A stretch of DNA of 64,000 bases from Lactobacillus sp. ESL0700 (lineage in GTDB: Bacteria; Bacillota; Bacilli; Lactobacillales; Lactobacillaceae): assembly GCF_029392095.1 (NCBI RefSeq), contig NZ_CP113930.1, forward strand, positions 1,919,012-1,983,011, given 5' to 3'. The translations under genes were made by a program, and so were the position numbers. Under the pieces are notes generated by a model. It did not search any database. It was not told the origin of the DNA and saw only the letters and a list, made by a program, of their open reading frames with translations. Shown here one piece after another: positions 63,344 through 64,000 of this stretch; position 1 is the first letter of the stretch; every line of letters begins with the position of its first letter.

Positions 63344-63370
63344 AACGTTTCATTCCACTCTTGTACACTA

Positions 63371-63396
63371 AAAAAACCACTGGGATTCAGTGGTTT
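63371..63396 (-). terminator. Terminator overlapping the rpmH stop codon
   Basis: ACCACTG/CAGTGGT with a short loop and a T-run on the minus strand. It allows partial termination between rpmH and rnpA. Confidence 0.75.
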
Positions 63397-63535
63397 AAGC
63401 AGATAAGACTTTTCTACCCTTTGCACGGCGTCTAGCTAAAACCTTGCGGCCATTAGATGTACTCATCCGTTTCATAAAGCCATGAACTCGTGAACGGTGA
63501 CGCTTTTTAGGTTGGTAAGTTCTCTTAGTTGTCAT
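63395..63535 (-). CDS. rpmH: 50S ribosomal protein L34
   Basis: 46 residues, very basic (starting [20 protein letters not shown]). The conserved L34 pattern continues with the [24 protein letters not shown] part at residues 23-46. GGAGG lies before the ATG. It is the usual gene next to oriC and dnaA in Firmicutes and is transcribed away from the origin. Confidence 0.98.
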   Translation of the reverse strand: MTTKRTYQPKKRHRSRVHGFMKRMSTSNGRKVLARRRAKGRKVLSA

Positions 63536-63582
63536 TAAACTACACCTCCATTTTTATATGCTAACTGCACAATTTAATATCT

Positions 63583-63611
63583 AGAATAGCATGATTAAAG
63601 TAAAAAACCAA
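63583..63611 (-). promoter_or_regulatory. rpmH promoter
   Basis: -35 TTGGTT (63606-63611), 17 bases, -10 TATTCT (63583-63588), with TGC just before the -10 (extended type). Confidence 0.7.
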
Positions 63612-64000
63612 GTAAAAATGCTAATTAATTTTGAACCGATTAGATAAATTTTTAAACTAACCTGAATCTGTCTGTGTAACTTTTAGCAGATTATTTTTCC
63701 ACAATTTAGTAATTCACAGCCTTGTTGCAGCAAATATCCACAATCGCCAGCCTGTTGATAAAGATATTCACACCATGTGGATATAATTCTAAAAATTCAA
63801 ATTTATCTTTGCTATATCAGTAAATTTTATTAACAGCTTTATCAAAAATATCTTTTTCCACAGTCAAATAATCAGAAATATTGTTAATTACCCAAATAGT
63901 CTTATCCACAACATGTTAATTCTTAATTTCTTTTGTTCACTTGTGGAAAACATTTTGCTTAGATGGTAAAATAACTTGGGTTAAAAATTATTGGAGGAGA
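63612..64000. other. oriC: Chromosomal origin region (oriC) with DnaA boxes
   Basis: Between rpmH and the expected dnaA start, AT-rich sequence holds a cluster of DnaA-box-like nonamers. TTATCCACA (63902-63910) is perfect. Relaxed or one-mismatch sites are TTTTCCACA (63695-63703, 63854-63862), ATATCCACA (63734-63742), ATATTCACA (63764-63772), and on the minus strand TTATCAACA (63753-63761), ATATCCACA (63776-63784) and TTTTCCACA (63942-63950). The layout rpmH-oriC-dnaA is the Firmicute bipartite origin. Confidence 0.9.
63993..64000 (+). promoter_or_regulatory. Ribosome binding site of the gene beyond the window (expected dnaA)
   Basis: GGAGGAGA ends the window. A TAAAAT-like -10 lies near 63967. 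The gene order rpmH-oriC predicts dnaA, but no codon of it is visible. Confidence 0.6.

Noticed and set aside
1..64000. CRISPR array, tRNA, rRNA, insertion sequence or prophage
   Set aside because: No spaced direct repeats, cloverleaf-like or rRNA sequence, transposase, integrase or phage structural genes were seen.

Overview
The window looks like a chromosome segment of a low-GC Gram-positive lactic acid bacterium, most likely of the Lactobacillus delbrueckii group. The signs are a complete D-alanylation operon (dltXABCD), two pyruvate oxidase genes, a tandem deoxyadenosine/deoxyguanosine kinase pair of the Lactobacillus type, T-box control of an amino-acid transporter, CIRCE control of clpL, and the conserved order mnmG-mnmE-yidC-rnpA-rpmH-oriC. 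The right edge ends on a strong ribosome binding site exactly where dnaA should start, so the window is the left flank of the replication origin. No rRNA, tRNA, CRISPR array, transposase or prophage was recognised.

Layout. 1-3.3 kb: a truncated FAD-dependent fumarate-reductase-like oxidoreductase and an anion permease, facing a LysR regulator. 3.4-10.4 kb: a sugar-acid module in two transcription units. One is manD-like dehydratase, a frameshifted beta-glucoside-type PTS EIIBCA and an RpiR regulator. The other is kdgA-kdgK, beside a LacI regulator with a candidate palindromic operator. 10.4-20.8 kb: a DUF4097 protein, the branched-chain aminotransferase, ClpL (CIRCE, plus DnaA-box-like sites in its promoter), a short UvrA homologue, an orphan PTS EIIC with an alpha/beta hydrolase, and a DUF975 protein. 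20.8-26.5 kb: dltXABCD plus a serine hydrolase, followed by a compact candidate small RNA with its own promoter and terminator.

26.6-38.9 kb: two tandem small-RNA-like units upstream of a CBS-domain (CbpB-like) gene, a P1B metal ATPase, a cation/proton antiporter, a CPBP protease, a DUF218 protein, a MacB-like ABC transporter, DUF2087, nagB with a NagR-type operator filling its promoter spacer, and the amaP-DUF2273-Asp23 envelope-stress cluster. 39-43.4 kb: the most accessory-looking part. Two membrane-anchored XRE regulators with nearly identical 5' ends flank a CPBP protease, followed by a small cysteine-containing secreted protein, a kinase-like gene and a second secreted protein. 43.5-54.5 kb: the two deoxynucleoside kinases, a tandem T-box leader (stem I present once, terminator module twice, probable His specifier) ahead of an amino-acid ABC transporter, a HAD phosphatase, two NCS2 purine permeases, a ClC transporter and gnd. 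54.5-58.6 kb: two pyruvate oxidases with matching promoters. 58.7-64 kb: the origin-flanking housekeeping genes and oriC with many DnaA boxes.

Five parS-like ParB sites are scattered from 18 to 53 kb, as expected beside a Firmicute origin. The regions that most deserve a second look are the XRE-CPBP-XRE-secreted-peptide locus, the SD/anti-SD twin small RNAs near 27 kb, the unassigned RNA at 20.9 kb, and the tandem T-box.
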